DNA of 64,000 bases from Chitinophaga cymbidii (GTDB taxonomy: Bacteria; Bacteroidota; Bacteroidia; Chitinophagales; Chitinophagaceae), in contig NZ_BKAU01000007.1 in assembly GCF_007992715.1 (NCBI RefSeq), forward strand, positions 1 to 64,000, read 5' to 3'. The notes under the pieces were generated by a model, which was not told where the DNA came from, ran no database searches, and saw only the letters and a program-made list of their open reading frames with translations. Each line of letters begins with the position of its first letter. Positions within the stretch are counted from its first letter, which is position 1. This document shows positions 1 through 9,931 of this stretch, in pieces. The translations under genes and the position numbers were made by a program.

Positions 1-288
1 ATTTATTCCGGGAAGAGGTTCGTCACCGCCTCGTAATGCAACTCCGAAGGTGAACCGGTCAGCATCCACATATGATAATTTTCAACTCATTATCAGGTAA
101 GCCTTTTATCCCCTCCGCCTTCAAATGAAACGTTTCACAATGTTTAATTATGTTAATTAATGATTAATTTTTCGCTACTTTTTTGTTAATAAACCTTAAT
201 AAAAACGTTTAATTAACTTTAATTTCATGACAGCACAGGACAGTTGATAGCTATTAGTAAGTAAATTAGTTGCTCAATTATCCACATT
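1..288. other. AT-rich intergenic region before the SusC gene
   Basis: No convincing gene lies here. From about 120 on it is very AT-rich, with many TTAATTA-like stretches, as expected for a promoter/leader region of the SusC operon. The first 80 bases can be read on the minus strand as a short open stretch ending in TAA at 3-5, but an in-frame stop lies just upstream, so it is at most a decayed fragment. I could not identify a clear TAnnTTTG -7 box close to the SusC start. Confidence 0.4.
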
Positions 289-3200
289 ATGAGAAAACAC
301 ATTTACAAAACATCTTGTAGCTATAAGCTATGTGGTTTAGTCTTAACGCTGCTCTTATTCACAAATTTTGCTTTTTCGCAGGAGAAGACCGGCATCATCA
401 AGGGAAAGGTAACCGATGAATCGGGGCCTTTACCGGCGGCTACTATTATTATTACCGGTACAAGCACCGGCACTCAAACGGATGCAGATGGCAACTACAC
501 TTTTAAGGTTGCGCCCGGCTCTTACAAACTTAAAGCATCTTACATTGGCTTTCAGGATGTAGAGAAGAGTGTTACCGTGGTAGCGGGCCAGCCTTTAACA
601 GTCAATTTCAGCATGACCGCGAATGGTCAGCTGGATGAAGTGGTGGTCAGTTACGGTAAGCAGTCGCGCAGGGAAATTACCGGCTCTGTTGCAACTGTGG
701 AATCGAAAACCCTGGCAGATATGCCGGTCATGCAATTCGGCCAGCAGTTGCAGGGCAAGGTAGCGGGCGTGAATGTAATGCAGAGCAGCGGCCAGCCTGG
801 TAGAGGAATTTCATTCCGCATTCGTGGCGCCGCGTCGCTTGCTACCGGTTATCAACCCTTGTTCGTGATTGACGGTATGCCTATTACCGGAAGTATCAAC
901 AACATCAACCCGGACGAGATTGAATCGTTTACGATCCTGAAAGATGCGTCGGCAACTGCCTTATACGGCTCACGGGCAGCTAACGGGGTCATTCTGATCA
1001 CGACAAAACATGCAAAGGCCGGCGACAGTAAAATTGATTTTAGTGCCAATTATGGCTGGCAGAAATTGATGCAAAACCGTATCCCGAAGGTGATGAACGG
1101 TACGGAGTGGGGCACGTTTATGCAGGAACGTTTTGAAGACAAGGTAAAATATGAAAATTTAAATCCTGCCTCGATACCGGCTGAGTACCAGGGCGACATG
1201 ACACGCTACGGCGAAGGTACCGACTGGCATGACCTGCTGACGCAAACCGCGCCCATCCAAAGTTACAGCCTGAGCCTGCTCTCCGGCAAAGAAAGATCAT
1301 CGTCTGCGGTAGTAGCAGGGTATGAAGAACAGGAAGGGGTGGTCATCAATACAGGTTCAAAGCTTTTTTCACTCCGGTATAACCAGGCTCTATCATTAGC
1401 TAACAATAAACTGAAGGTTGGTTTCAACATGTCGTCCAGCTACCGCATGGACCACAACAACAGGCTTCCGTCAGACGGCATAGAAGGATATTATGCAAAG
1501 ATCCTGGAATCCAGTCCGATCCTGAATCCTTATAACGAGGACGGGAGTTACAGGATCGGCGCTTCTTCGCCGGGTATGACATCGTATGTAAATCCGTTGG
1601 CGCGGGTAAAGGAAAGCCAGGACGACTACAAGACCACCCGCATCCTGGGTAACGCCTATGCAAATTATACGGTGTTGCCTGGACTGACCCTGAAAGCCAA
1701 TCTGGGTATTGACAAGGGCGCTGAAACACGGAACCAGTATCTGCCCCAGGTTGCCATCAACACATCGCCCAATCTGTCTGTCCGGTCAACTGCCATCAGC
1801 TCATCGGTGGATAATTATTCATATACCGGGGAGGCCTTTGTGACTTATGAGAAGACCATTAAAGACCACCACCTGGAGGCCCTGGCAGGTTATGCCGTGC
1901 AGAAATTCAAAGAGGAAAGCAATTCCATCAGCGCAACAGGCTTCCCGACAGATGAAGTGCATTATATCAGTGCCGCGTCGGAGATCACTGCCGCATCCGG
2001 CGGTATGACACAATACTCTATGTTATCTGAAATCGGGCGGTTAAATTATAGCTACAAAGGGAAATACCTGTTGCAGGGCTCGGTTAGGCGTGACGGGTCA
2101 TCAAGATTTGGCGCGGACCGGAAGTTCGGCTGGTTCCCGGCGGTATCGGCAGGCTGGATCGTAAGTGACGAGAAATTTATGGAGCGCTTTAAAGTGGTTG
2201 ATTTTCTGAAGCTGCGGGCCAGCTATGGTGTCACCGGCAACAATGACTTTGGCAATTTTACCGCCATGTCTTCCCTGAACAAATACAATTACATGCTTAA
2301 CGGGGCACTGGTACAGGCGCAGACTATCGGAACACTCGGCAATTCGCAACTGTCCTGGGAAAGAAATAAACAGCTGGACCTGGGAATTGACGTAGCGCTA
2401 TTGAACAACAGGATCTCGTTTACATATGGCTATTACCGCAAAATGTCTGACGGACTGATCCAGGTCAGGCCCATACCGAGAGCCTCCGGGTTTTCCAACA
2501 TTCAGTTCAACATCGGCCAGTTTGAATTTTGGGGACATGAGCTGACGGTTACGACCGTGAACACGACCGGCAACCTGCAGTGGACAACCAATGTCAATGT
2601 TTCCTTCGAAAGGAACCTGATCAAAAATCTGGTTGACCCGGGCTATATCCGCAGAAATACCGGGGTTTTATCTGATTATTATAGAAATCAGATCGGCCAC
2701 CGCCTCGGGGAATTCTACGGGTTTGTGCACTTGGGTTTGTATAAAGATGAGGAGGACCTGGCCAATTCCGCCAAATATGAATCGGGTTCCAACTATTCCG
2801 CGGTAGGTACGCTGAAAATGAAGGATATCAATGGCGACGGCGTGATCGATAACGAAAACGACAGGACCTTCATCGGTGATCCCACACCAGACTTCACTTT
2901 TGGTTTGACCAACAACTTCAGCTATAAAAATTTTGATCTGAGCATAACGATGGCCGGACAGGTGGGCGGCGATCTTCTCGCTGCCAGCAGATGGGCATAT
3001 CTGACCAATATGGACGGATCGAGGGTGCCGCTGGCCGCAGTGGCAGACCGCTGGCGTTCTCCGGAGAACCCCGGTTCAGGTATATATCCGCGGACTTTAG
3101 TCAATACCACCGCCATCGGCCGCTCTGTAAACTCGCAATGGATAGAGAACGGCAGCTACCTTACCGCAAAAAACATTGCATTGGGTTACAGGTTTAACCT

Positions 3201-3396
3201 TAAAAACAACCTGATGCTGAAAAATCTGAGAATCTATGCATCGGTTCAGCAGGCATTTATCATTACAGGCTATTCGGGCTATAACCCCGAAATTTCTTTA
3301 GGCGGCGGCGATGCGGCGGCTGGCCTTGGCGTGGACGAAAATGCCTACCCGGTACCAAGAACATTCTCAATAGGGTTTACCTCTACTTTTAAATAG
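289..3396 (+). CDS. SusC/RagA-family TonB-dependent outer membrane transporter
   Basis: Outer-membrane barrel that, with its SusD lipoprotein, imports oligosaccharides or other ligands into the periplasm using TonB energy. The 1035-aa length fits the family. A signal peptide (about residues 1-31) is followed by a carboxypeptidase-regulatory-like domain (about 34-112), a TonB-box-like DEVVVSYG (116-123) and a plug with the family hallmarks LFVIDGMPI (191-199) and LKDASATALYGSRAANG (217-233). The C-terminus ends in a typical beta-signal (SIGFTSTFK). The SusD partner starts 8 bp after the stop, so the two are co-transcribed. The substrate is not evident from sequence; the downstream glycosidase and phosphodiesterases suggest a glycan or phospho-linked substrate. 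Confidence 0.97.
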   Translation: MRKHIYKTSCSYKLCGLVLTLLLFTNFAFSQEKTGIIKGKVTDESGPLPAATIIITGTSTGTQTDADGNYTFKVAPGSYKLKASYIGFQDVEKSVTVVAGQPLTVNFSMTANGQLDEVVVSYGKQSRREITGSVATVESKTLADMPVMQFGQQLQGKVAGVNVMQSSGQPGRGISFRIRGAASLATGYQPLFVIDGMPITGSINNINPDEIESFTILKDASATALYGSRAANGVILITTKHAKAGDSKIDFSANYGWQKLMQNRIPKVMNGTEWGTFMQERFEDKVKYENLNPASIPAEYQGDMTRYGEGTDWHDLLTQTAPIQSYSLSLLSGKERSSSAVVAGYEEQEGVVINTGSKLFSLRYNQALSLANNKLKVGFNMSSSYRMDHNNRLPSDGIEGYYAKILESSPILNPYNEDGSYRIGASSPGMTSYVNPLARVKESQDDYKTTRILGNAYANYTVLPGLTLKANLGIDKGAETRNQYLPQVAINTSPNLSVRSTAISSSVDNYSYTGEAFVTYEKTIKDHHLEALAGYAVQKFKEESNSISATGFPTDEVHYISAASEITAASGGMTQYSMLSEIGRLNYSYKGKYLLQGSVRRDGSSRFGADRKFGWFPAVSAGWIVSDEKFMERFKVVDFLKLRASYGVTGNNDFGNFTAMSSLNKYNYMLNGALVQAQTIGTLGNSQLSWERNKQLDLGIDVALLNNRISFTYGYYRKMSDGLIQVRPIPRASGFSNIQFNIGQFEFWGHELTVTTVNTTGNLQWTTNVNVSFERNLIKNLVDPGYIRRNTGVLSDYYRNQIGHRLGEFYGFVHLGLYKDEEDLANSAKYESGSNYSAVGTLKMKDINGDGVIDNENDRTFIGDPTPDFTFGLTNNFSYKNFDLSITMAGQVGGDLLAASRWAYLTNMDGSRVPLAAVADRWRSPENPGSGIYPRTLVNTTAIGRSVNSQWIENGSYLTAKNIALGYRFNLKNNLMLKNLRIYASVQQAFIITGYSGYNPEISLGGGDAAAGLGVDENAYPVPRTFSIGFTSTFK

Positions 3397-3404
3397 TAAC
3401 AGAC

Positions 3405-4955
3405 ATGAAAAAGATATATATACTGATCGCGTTTCTTGCATTGGCAATAACGGCCTGCAATAAAGACTATATTTCATTATTAGAGGAAGACACCTTACCC
3501 GCGGCTAATTTTTTTCAGACCGATGAACAATTGCAATCGGCAGCCATAGCAGCCTATGTTCCGCTCCGCGACGTTCTCTGGAACGACTTTTTCGCGTCGG
3601 AAATGCATGCGGACAATACCCATTACCAGCCTTCACCCAATAACAGGGGATCAGCCAACGTATTCCGGGAAAGTGGGGCAGACTGGAACAATGAGCCCAC
3701 GAATGACTACATCAATTCTATTTACTTTCACTGCTATACCGGTATATCAAGAGCAAATATCCTGATCGGGCGCATACCTGATGCGAAAAGCGCCACCGAA
3801 GCCGGCAAGGCAAAAGCAGATGGACAGGCCAAGTTTATCAGGGCGCTGAATTACTATAAGCTGGTGCGCCTGTTTGGTGGCGTTCCGCTGCATCTTACGG
3901 AAGTAACCAATGCAGAGGAGGCCTTTTTACCCCGGGCAAGTGTAGAAGAGGTGTATGCGCAGATCATAGCCGACTGTAAAGATGCGATCGCGGAATTGCA
4001 GCCCCCTGCCAAGTTTCCGCAAAGCGGAGAAGCAACCAAAGGTTCTGCAACGGTATTGCTGGCGGACGTATATGTCACTTTAAAAAGATACGAAGAAGCG
4101 GAAACGCTGCTGAATACCCTGCCGGCAATGGGATACAAGCTGATACTGACCGGCTATGCCGATGTTTTCAAACCTGCCAATAAAAATAAAGAAGAGTCTT
4201 TGTTTGAGGTGCAGTACCAGACAGTGACCGGCAATGGCAATCAACCTAATACATTCCCGCAAGCCTTCCTTCCAAAAACAACCAACACCACCCTGATCAC
4301 GGGCGCTCCATCCAGCAACACGGTGAGCACCGGGGGATGGAACAAACCCGTTCAGGACCTGATCGATGCCTATGAACCGGGAGATGAGCGTCTTGACGCA
4401 TCTATCGCTATCGCGGAAGGTACTTATGATGACAGCTATGTGATGACATTGTCTGCCAATAAAAGCGTGTTAGGCTATGTCCCCGCTCCCAATAAAGTAG
4501 GGCAGCCGTACATCAAAAAATACCTGGACGTGCCATTCATCACAGCAGGCAGCTCCAGCTCCAACTGGCCGATCTACCGGTACGCCGAAGCGCTCCTGCT
4601 GCTGGCGGAAGCATTGAATGAACAGGGCAAATCGCCGCTGACACCGTTAAACGCCGTGCGAAACAGGGCCGGGCTGGGGAACATTACAGAAACCGATAAA
4701 GAGGTGCTGCGGGATATTATTTTTCATGAAAGAAGGGTAGAGCTGGCCTTCGAAAATAAACGCTTTAATGATCTTCAGCGAAACCCGAAGGGCCTAGAAA
4801 TCATGAAGGCCTATGCCATCAAGGCAAAAGCAACATATCCCTTATTATCACCAACGGCATTCGATATCCAGGCTTATAAATTCCTGCTTCCGATCCCGCA
4901 ACCGGAGCGTGGATTAAACCCGGAACTGACACAAAATCCCGGATATCTGCCATAA
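3405..4955 (+). CDS. SusD/RagB-family nutrient-binding outer membrane lipoprotein
   Basis: Surface lipoprotein that caps the SusC barrel and captures substrate. The lipobox is at the N-terminus with acylated Cys18 (AITAC). The helical TPR-type scaffold of the family is seen in segments such as AKFIRALNYYKLVRLFGGVPL, and the C-terminus has the usual RRVELAFENKRFNDLQR signature and ends in LTQNPGY. Length 516 aa is normal. It lies 8 bp after SusC and 15 bp before the glycosidase, consistent with one operon. Confidence 0.96.
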   Translation: MKKIYILIAFLALAITACNKDYISLLEEDTLPAANFFQTDEQLQSAAIAAYVPLRDVLWNDFFASEMHADNTHYQPSPNNRGSANVFRESGADWNNEPTNDYINSIYFHCYTGISRANILIGRIPDAKSATEAGKAKADGQAKFIRALNYYKLVRLFGGVPLHLTEVTNAEEAFLPRASVEEVYAQIIADCKDAIAELQPPAKFPQSGEATKGSATVLLADVYVTLKRYEEAETLLNTLPAMGYKLILTGYADVFKPANKNKEESLFEVQYQTVTGNGNQPNTFPQAFLPKTTNTTLITGAPSSNTVSTGGWNKPVQDLIDAYEPGDERLDASIAIAEGTYDDSYVMTLSANKSVLGYVPAPNKVGQPYIKKYLDVPFITAGSSSSNWPIYRYAEALLLLAEALNEQGKSPLTPLNAVRNRAGLGNITETDKEVLRDIIFHERRVELAFENKRFNDLQRNPKGLEIMKAYAIKAKATYPLLSPTAFDIQAYKFLLPIPQPERGLNPELTQNPGYLP

Positions 4956-4970
4956 AGAAACTTTTCAGAT

Positions 4971-6452
4971 ATGCATAAAAAAACAAAAATAGGGCTGGCC
5001 ATCGTAGCCATAGCATTGCTGCCATTTGCAAAGCTTGCCGCGCAGGAAAGGCCCCTTGCTATCGACTGGCATAATGTGGTGGCGGTGTCCAAAACCACAC
5101 CTACGCTGCAGGTGGTTTACAATCCTATGCTCCGCGCAAATTCGCCCATTCACAAAGCCTCGTTTGAGGCGTTGAAAAAACTGGGCGCCGATCATGTGCG
5201 CTATGTACCCTGGTACCCGTATCCCAAAGCGGCCGTTGCAGAATTGAAAGCGCCAACAGCCACCGAAACTTACTGGGATTTTCAGTATGCGGACCCGCCG
5301 CTTGCAGATTTTATGGAGGCGACCAAAGGACATTCCCCCGTCATTAATTTCAGTACCATACCAGTATGGATGTTTAAAACGGATCGCCCTGTGCAATACC
5401 CCGCTGATCCCGATCTGCCGTTCTGGGGGTATAATCAGGGCAGGGAACTTCGCGATTCTACCGGCAAGGAAGTGGCAGACTACTTTGCAAGGGTATTCAG
5501 CTGGTATACCAAAGGCGGCTTTACCGATGAACGGGGTACATTCCACAAATCCGGGCACAATTACAACTTCCCTTACTGGGAAGTTTTGAACGAGCCCGAC
5601 CTGGAACACCGGATGTCGCCACGCCTGTATACCAGCATTTACGACGCAGTTGTTCTGGCGCTTAAAAAAATATCACCCGAGACGAAGTTTGTCGGCATCT
5701 CTGTAGCCCTGGAAAACGATCCGCAGTGGTTCGAGTATTTCCTTGATCCGGCCAACCATCAACCAGGTGTGCCGCTGGATGGTATTTCCTATCATTTTTA
5801 CGGCCGGCCTGCTTCGCTGGATCAAAGTATCGACAGCTATCAATACTCATTTTTCGACCAGGCCTACGGTTTTCTGGACCGTGTGCGCTACATTGAAAAT
5901 ATCCGCAAGCGGCTGGCGCCGAACACCTTTACCCACATCAACGAGATCGGTTCTATTCTGCAGAACAGGGACTACAAAGGAGTGATCCCCGATGGGTACT
6001 GGAACCTGTCGGGCGCCATGTTCGCCTATCTTTTTGTGGAACTGAGCAAAATAGGTATTGATGTAGTGGCTGAATCGCAGTTGGTAGGCTATCCCACCCA
6101 GTTCCCCGATGTAACGATGATCAACTGGAAAACCGGGAAGCCCAATGCAAGGTACTGGATATTGAAGCTGATCAAGGATAACTTCGGGCCGGGGGACAAG
6201 CTGGTTACCACAAATTCCTACAACCCCCATCTTGCGGCCCAGGCATTTATAACCGCTGATGGCGGTAAAAAGCTGTTGCTCATCAACAAGGTCAATAAGC
6301 AAATCGATATCAAGCTTCCTGCGATGGACGGAGCCGCGCTGCAAACCGTAGATGTAACAACCGGCGACAACCCGATAGCCGCCGGCCAGGTTAAGGGGGA
6401 TACTTTCACAGTAAAGCCTTTTGCGGTTACCGTTATCAACATTAAAAACTGA
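4971..6452 (+). CDS. Secreted clan GH-A glycoside hydrolase (GH39-like)
   Basis: Probable periplasmic or secreted retaining glycosidase acting on the substrate of the SusCD pair. A signal peptide spans about residues 1-25 (ends KLAAQ). The TIM-barrel signature WEVLNEPD (203-210) gives Glu208 as likely acid/base, and Glu325 in HINEIG is a candidate nucleophile; this two-glutamate arrangement is characteristic of clan GH-A. The C-terminal region (about 415-493) looks like a small beta-sandwich. The NEPD context resembles GH39 (beta-xylosidase or alpha-iduronidase type), but the exact family and substrate cannot be fixed by eye. Confidence 0.8.
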   Translation: MHKKTKIGLAIVAIALLPFAKLAAQERPLAIDWHNVVAVSKTTPTLQVVYNPMLRANSPIHKASFEALKKLGADHVRYVPWYPYPKAAVAELKAPTATETYWDFQYADPPLADFMEATKGHSPVINFSTIPVWMFKTDRPVQYPADPDLPFWGYNQGRELRDSTGKEVADYFARVFSWYTKGGFTDERGTFHKSGHNYNFPYWEVLNEPDLEHRMSPRLYTSIYDAVVLALKKISPETKFVGISVALENDPQWFEYFLDPANHQPGVPLDGISYHFYGRPASLDQSIDSYQYSFFDQAYGFLDRVRYIENIRKRLAPNTFTHINEIGSILQNRDYKGVIPDGYWNLSGAMFAYLFVELSKIGIDVVAESQLVGYPTQFPDVTMINWKTGKPNARYWILKLIKDNFGPGDKLVTTNSYNPHLAAQAFITADGGKKLLLINKVNKQIDIKLPAMDGAALQTVDVTTGDNPIAAGQVKGDTFTVKPFAVTVINIKN

Positions 6453-6474
6453 AACTTTTATAAACACACACGTT

Positions 6475-7368
6475 ATGGAATTTTTAAAGACAGGTTTGAG
6501 CGCGATGTTAGCGCTATGCATTTCGGGAGTAAGCTGTGTTTCCACTGCCCCGAAGATGCATACGCTGAATATCAAAAGCACAAAAGAGCTGAAGGAGTTC
6601 TTCAGGTATAAAGGGAAAAACACACCCGTTATCAGCGGCCACAGGGGAGGTATGGTCAAAGGTTTTCCCGAAAACAGCATTGAAACTTTCGAGAATACGC
6701 TGCGGCATACGCCTGCCTTTTACGAAATAGATCCACGTTTGACGAAAGATAGTGTGGTGGTGCTGATGCACGATGCAACACTTGACAGAACGACCAATGG
6801 AAAAGGCAAAGTGTCTGACTACACCTATGCGGAACTGCAGCAATTCAGATTAAGAGACCCTGAAGGCCATGTAACAGATTACAAGATCCCTACGCTGAAA
6901 GAAGCTATTCTCTGGAGCAGGGGCAAAACTGTGCTGAACCTGGATAGAAAAGATGTTCCGCCAGAAATGACAGCAAAAATCCTGACCGAATGTAAAAACG
7001 ACATCATCATGATCACTGTTCACACAGCGGAGCAGGCGAAATTCTATCATGATTATAATCCAAACTGGATGTTCTCTGTTCTGGTGAAAACAGAAGAAGC
7101 TTTTGCGGAATACGTGGCTGCCGGAATCCCGTATTCGAACATGATGGCTTATATAGGCCCTGAAAACAAGCCGGAGAACAAGATATTATTGGATATGCTG
7201 CATGCCAAAGGCGTAATGGCCATGATCTCGGCGGCGCCTACCTATGATAAGCTGCCCAATGCCGCGGAGCGTGCGGAAAACTACAGAGAAACTTTTGCCC
7301 AGGGTGTGGATGTACTGGAATCTGATTTGCCGATTGAAGTATCAGAGGCGATTAATGATAGAAGATAA
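6475..7368 (+). CDS. Lipoprotein glycerophosphodiester phosphodiesterase (GDPD)
   Basis: Hydrolyses glycerophosphodiesters to glycerol-3-phosphate and an alcohol. The ATG at 6475 is chosen over an upstream in-frame start because it gives a lipoprotein signal with lipobox Cys21 (SGVSC). The GDPD signature is present: ISGHRGG followed by PENSIETF, EIDPRLTKD, and MHDATLDRTTNG, containing the catalytic His pair and metal-binding Glu/Asp. Length is 297 aa. It starts 22 bp after the glycosidase and appears to be part of the SusCD operon. A TIM-barrel phosphodiesterase in a Sus locus suggests the imported substrate carries a phosphodiester. Confidence 0.9.
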   Translation: MEFLKTGLSAMLALCISGVSCVSTAPKMHTLNIKSTKELKEFFRYKGKNTPVISGHRGGMVKGFPENSIETFENTLRHTPAFYEIDPRLTKDSVVVLMHDATLDRTTNGKGKVSDYTYAELQQFRLRDPEGHVTDYKIPTLKEAILWSRGKTVLNLDRKDVPPEMTAKILTECKNDIIMITVHTAEQAKFYHDYNPNWMFSVLVKTEEAFAEYVAAGIPYSNMMAYIGPENKPENKILLDMLHAKGVMAMISAAPTYDKLPNAAERAENYRETFAQGVDVLESDLPIEVSEAINDRR

Positions 7369-7406
7369 TCTTTCTCATCACAGACAACCTTTAAATTACA
7401 ACCAAA

Positions 7407-9257
7407 ATGAACAAAGCAAACTTAATGCTTAAAAAGACCTTCCTGTGCTCAGGTCTGCTATTTTGCCTTGCAGCATGCAAAAAGCCCCAGCTGGATCAGG
7501 AAAAGGCCGGCGCCCCGGAATTTTTATCAACAGGACCTCAATTGTTGCTGGCCAATAACAATCCCTTCAACGTCATGTCCTTCAACATCAAGCACAACAG
7601 CCCGGCTGATTCTCAAACCATTTTCGAGCGCCTGCCTTATATGGTCCAGATCATTGCCGACAATGCGCCGGACATTCTGGGTGTGCAGGAATTTTCCGGT
7701 AATGCATTCCAGCCCATGTTCAGAGCGGAAATGGCGGATTTGGGTTATGATGAATATTTTAACAGGACGACTGAGGTGGTTGTGCCCAAAGCCATTTTTT
7801 TTAAAGCAAACCGCTTTACCATGCTCGACAGCGGTACGGTAATACTGCCCAGCAACGAGGAAGTTGTCAATTCCGCTACCTGGGTGATCCTGCAAGACCA
7901 GATCACCGCAAAAAAATACTTCATCAGCAACAGTCACTGGTATTACAAATTGCAGGATATCAGGATCCAGGGCGCCAATACTCTGGTAGATGCTATTGAG
8001 CTGCATAACACCGAGAATCTGCCAGAGATCGTGTTTGGCGATTTCAATGCTGAACCCGGCTCCACTGAAATCGAAGTTCTCAAGGACGGCCTTGGCGTTG
8101 TAGATGCACTGAACGAAGAAGGCGATACCTATCATCGCTGGACTGGCGTTGGAGTTAAGAAAATCGACTGGATCACCAGTACCAGGGACATGGCCTTTAC
8201 GGGCGCCACCATTATCAAGACCAGCTTTGATGGCAACTGGGCTTCAGACCACTGGCCGATCATGGCTACATATATTCCCGCAATATTCGGACCTGCCGTC
8301 ACCGATAATGTTGGTATAAGCGGCAATCCCGCCACAGTCTACTCTTTTGCAGATATAAATGGTGACGGCAAAAAAGATAAGATCTACTGGAACAAGGTCT
8401 TCGATAACGGTAATCCCCGGGTGTATCTGTCAAACGGCAACGGCACATTTTCCGGCACGGTGGTCCAGCATCCTGCCGGAGCATCTACACTGGCCAGCAC
8501 CAGGTATTATTATGCCGACGTAAATGGTGATGGAAAGGAAGATGAAATTGTATGGGACCCCACCCAGAACTCCGGCCGTACCAAAGTATTCCTGGCTACC
8601 TCCAATGGTAATTTCAGCTCAACTGCTATCAATAACCCTGAAGGGACCAGTGGAAACGCCGCTACATTGTTCAATTTTGCAGATGTGAACGGCGATGGAA
8701 AGGCGGATAAAATATACTGGAATGCGACATTTGATGGAGGCCATACCCGTGTTTACCTGGCCACATCAGGTGGCAGCTTCAGCCCCACTGTAGTATCAGG
8801 ATCAACCGGGTCCAGCACCACGGCAGGCACTAAATTCTGGTATGCCGATATAAATGGTGACGGTAAAGCAGATAAAGCGTTATGGCATCCTTCGCTCAAT
8901 TCAGGCAAGGTGATGGTATACCTCTCGGACGGCGACGGCACATTTACGGCTTCCGCAGCATACAGTGATTCCGGTGCTTCCAGCGGGGTGGCCTCTACGG
9001 TATTCCATTTTGCCGATGTGAACGGTGATGGCAGGGCCGATAAAATATACTGGCGGCATAGCGCATATATAGGCAAACCAAAGATATACTATGCCGATAC
9101 AGAATTTAAAGGCCCGATCTACTCGCTGAGGGGTACCTCCCAAAGTGTTAATACCGACCTTTTCTTTACCGATATCACCGGTGATGGCAAAGCGGATATG
9201 GTTCGCTGGAATTATGCGGAGTACACCGGGGAGTTGAGAAACTATCTCGCGAATTAG
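7407..9257 (+). CDS. Lipoprotein endonuclease/exonuclease/phosphatase-fold enzyme with C-terminal FG-GAP repeats
   Basis: Probable cell-surface or periplasmic phosphodiesterase or phosphatase. The lipobox Cys is residue 24 (LAAC); a second in-frame ATG at 7425 is an alternative start. The EEP domain (about 50-290) shows NVMSFNIKHN, GVQEFSG, the GDFNAEP motif and the terminal SDHWPIM motif, i.e. the metal and catalytic residues of the DNase I/sphingomyelinase/inositol-phosphatase superfamily. Residues about 300-616 hold six FG-GAP/VCBS-like repeats, each with a DxNGDGxxD calcium-binding-like loop and an aromatic IYWN-type motif. The fusion suggests a surface-anchored enzyme with an integrin-like propeller. 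It closes the Sus locus. Confidence 0.88.
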   Translation: MNKANLMLKKTFLCSGLLFCLAACKKPQLDQEKAGAPEFLSTGPQLLLANNNPFNVMSFNIKHNSPADSQTIFERLPYMVQIIADNAPDILGVQEFSGNAFQPMFRAEMADLGYDEYFNRTTEVVVPKAIFFKANRFTMLDSGTVILPSNEEVVNSATWVILQDQITAKKYFISNSHWYYKLQDIRIQGANTLVDAIELHNTENLPEIVFGDFNAEPGSTEIEVLKDGLGVVDALNEEGDTYHRWTGVGVKKIDWITSTRDMAFTGATIIKTSFDGNWASDHWPIMATYIPAIFGPAVTDNVGISGNPATVYSFADINGDGKKDKIYWNKVFDNGNPRVYLSNGNGTFSGTVVQHPAGASTLASTRYYYADVNGDGKEDEIVWDPTQNSGRTKVFLATSNGNFSSTAINNPEGTSGNAATLFNFADVNGDGKADKIYWNATFDGGHTRVYLATSGGSFSPTVVSGSTGSSTTAGTKFWYADINGDGKADKALWHPSLNSGKVMVYLSDGDGTFTASAAYSDSGASSGVASTVFHFADVNGDGRADKIYWRHSAYIGKPKIYYADTEFKGPIYSLRGTSQSVNTDLFFTDITGDGKADMVRWNYAEYTGELRNYLAN

Positions 9258-9544
9258 GTCAAATCAGGTCAGGTTACTTTGGTGCCACTTTCTTGCTACC
9301 ACTGAACATCTGATAAAAATCAAAATGCCGCGCAGATCGTGCAATCTGCGCGGCTTCTGCCGGGTAGGGCTGCACCGTTTCGACAGCCACCAGATCGCCG
9401 CCAACGTGCCGGTGGTGCAACGGGTGGGCAGCTCGCCAAATGAGTTCAGAAATTCCAGCAATTAAACCTACAGCGACATAAACTACAGAAATATGATCTC
9501 AATCATTTTGATTACACCAGTAAAGTGTATTTTTGCTTTCCGGA
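9258..9544. other. Intergenic region with hairpin and a decayed coding fragment
   Basis: No intact gene is visible. A strong hairpin sits at 9327-9354. After it, one plus-strand frame reads as a short protein-like tail (for example HRFDSHQIAANVPVVQRVG) ending at TAA about 9463-9465, without a start or an upstream continuation. This looks like a remnant of a lost gene, but I do not recognise the family. Confidence 0.35.
9327..9354 (+). terminator. Hairpin, probable transcription terminator after the Sus locus
   Basis: A perfect 11-bp inverted repeat, GCCGCGCAGAT / ATCTGCGCGGC, with a 6-nt loop. It lies 70 bp after the last gene of the Sus operon. The following T-tract is weak (TTCTGC), so termination efficiency is uncertain. 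Confidence 0.55.
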
Positions 9545-9931
9545 ATGAACATCCTTTTCAGATATATCGCCGTATTTTATGCACTCGCACTGCTGATGGT
9601 GAAAACCATGGCGCTGCCTCTCATGTGCCTGGAATACAATATCAACAAGACTTTCATCGCTGCCAATCTTTGCGAGAACCGCGACAAACCGCTCATGGAA
9701 TGCCACGGTAAATGCCACCTTTCCAAACAGATCGAACGCTCCGGCGAATCCCCCGATCCGCAAAGCTCCAAAACCGGCATCAAATCCGTTTCCTTCGACA
9801 TTTACGAATCCGTCGACGTGCTTGAACTCGACGATGTGGATGTATCCTTCCTCACTCATCAGTCCTTCCAGGACAACAGATCCGCTGCCGGCCATGCGCA
9901 CGGCATCTTCCATCCTCCGGCAATAGCCTGA
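9545..9931 (+). CDS. Small conserved Cys-rich protein of copper/diheme loci
   Basis: A 128-aa protein starting at ATG 9545, chosen over an upstream in-frame start because it begins directly with a membrane or signal segment (NILFRYIAVFYALALLMVK). After it comes a conserved-looking block NLCENRDKPLMECHGKCHLSKQI with three cysteines and a His, suited to metal binding. Similar short proteins occur next to MbnP/diheme and SCO genes in Bacteroidota, from my knowledge of such loci. The C-terminal part is acidic and then His-containing. No biochemical function can be assigned; a role in envelope copper handling is inferred from context. Confidence 0.6.
   Translation: MNILFRYIAVFYALALLMVKTMALPLMCLEYNINKTFIAANLCENRDKPLMECHGKCHLSKQIERSGESPDPQSSKTGIKSVSFDIYESVDVLELDDVDVSFLTHQSFQDNRSAAGHAHGIFHPPAIA

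Noticed and set aside
4965..6680. Long minus-strand open frames (214 and 277 aa) within the glycosidase region
   Set aside because: They lie opposite the well-supported glycosidase and GDPD genes and lack any domain or start signal.
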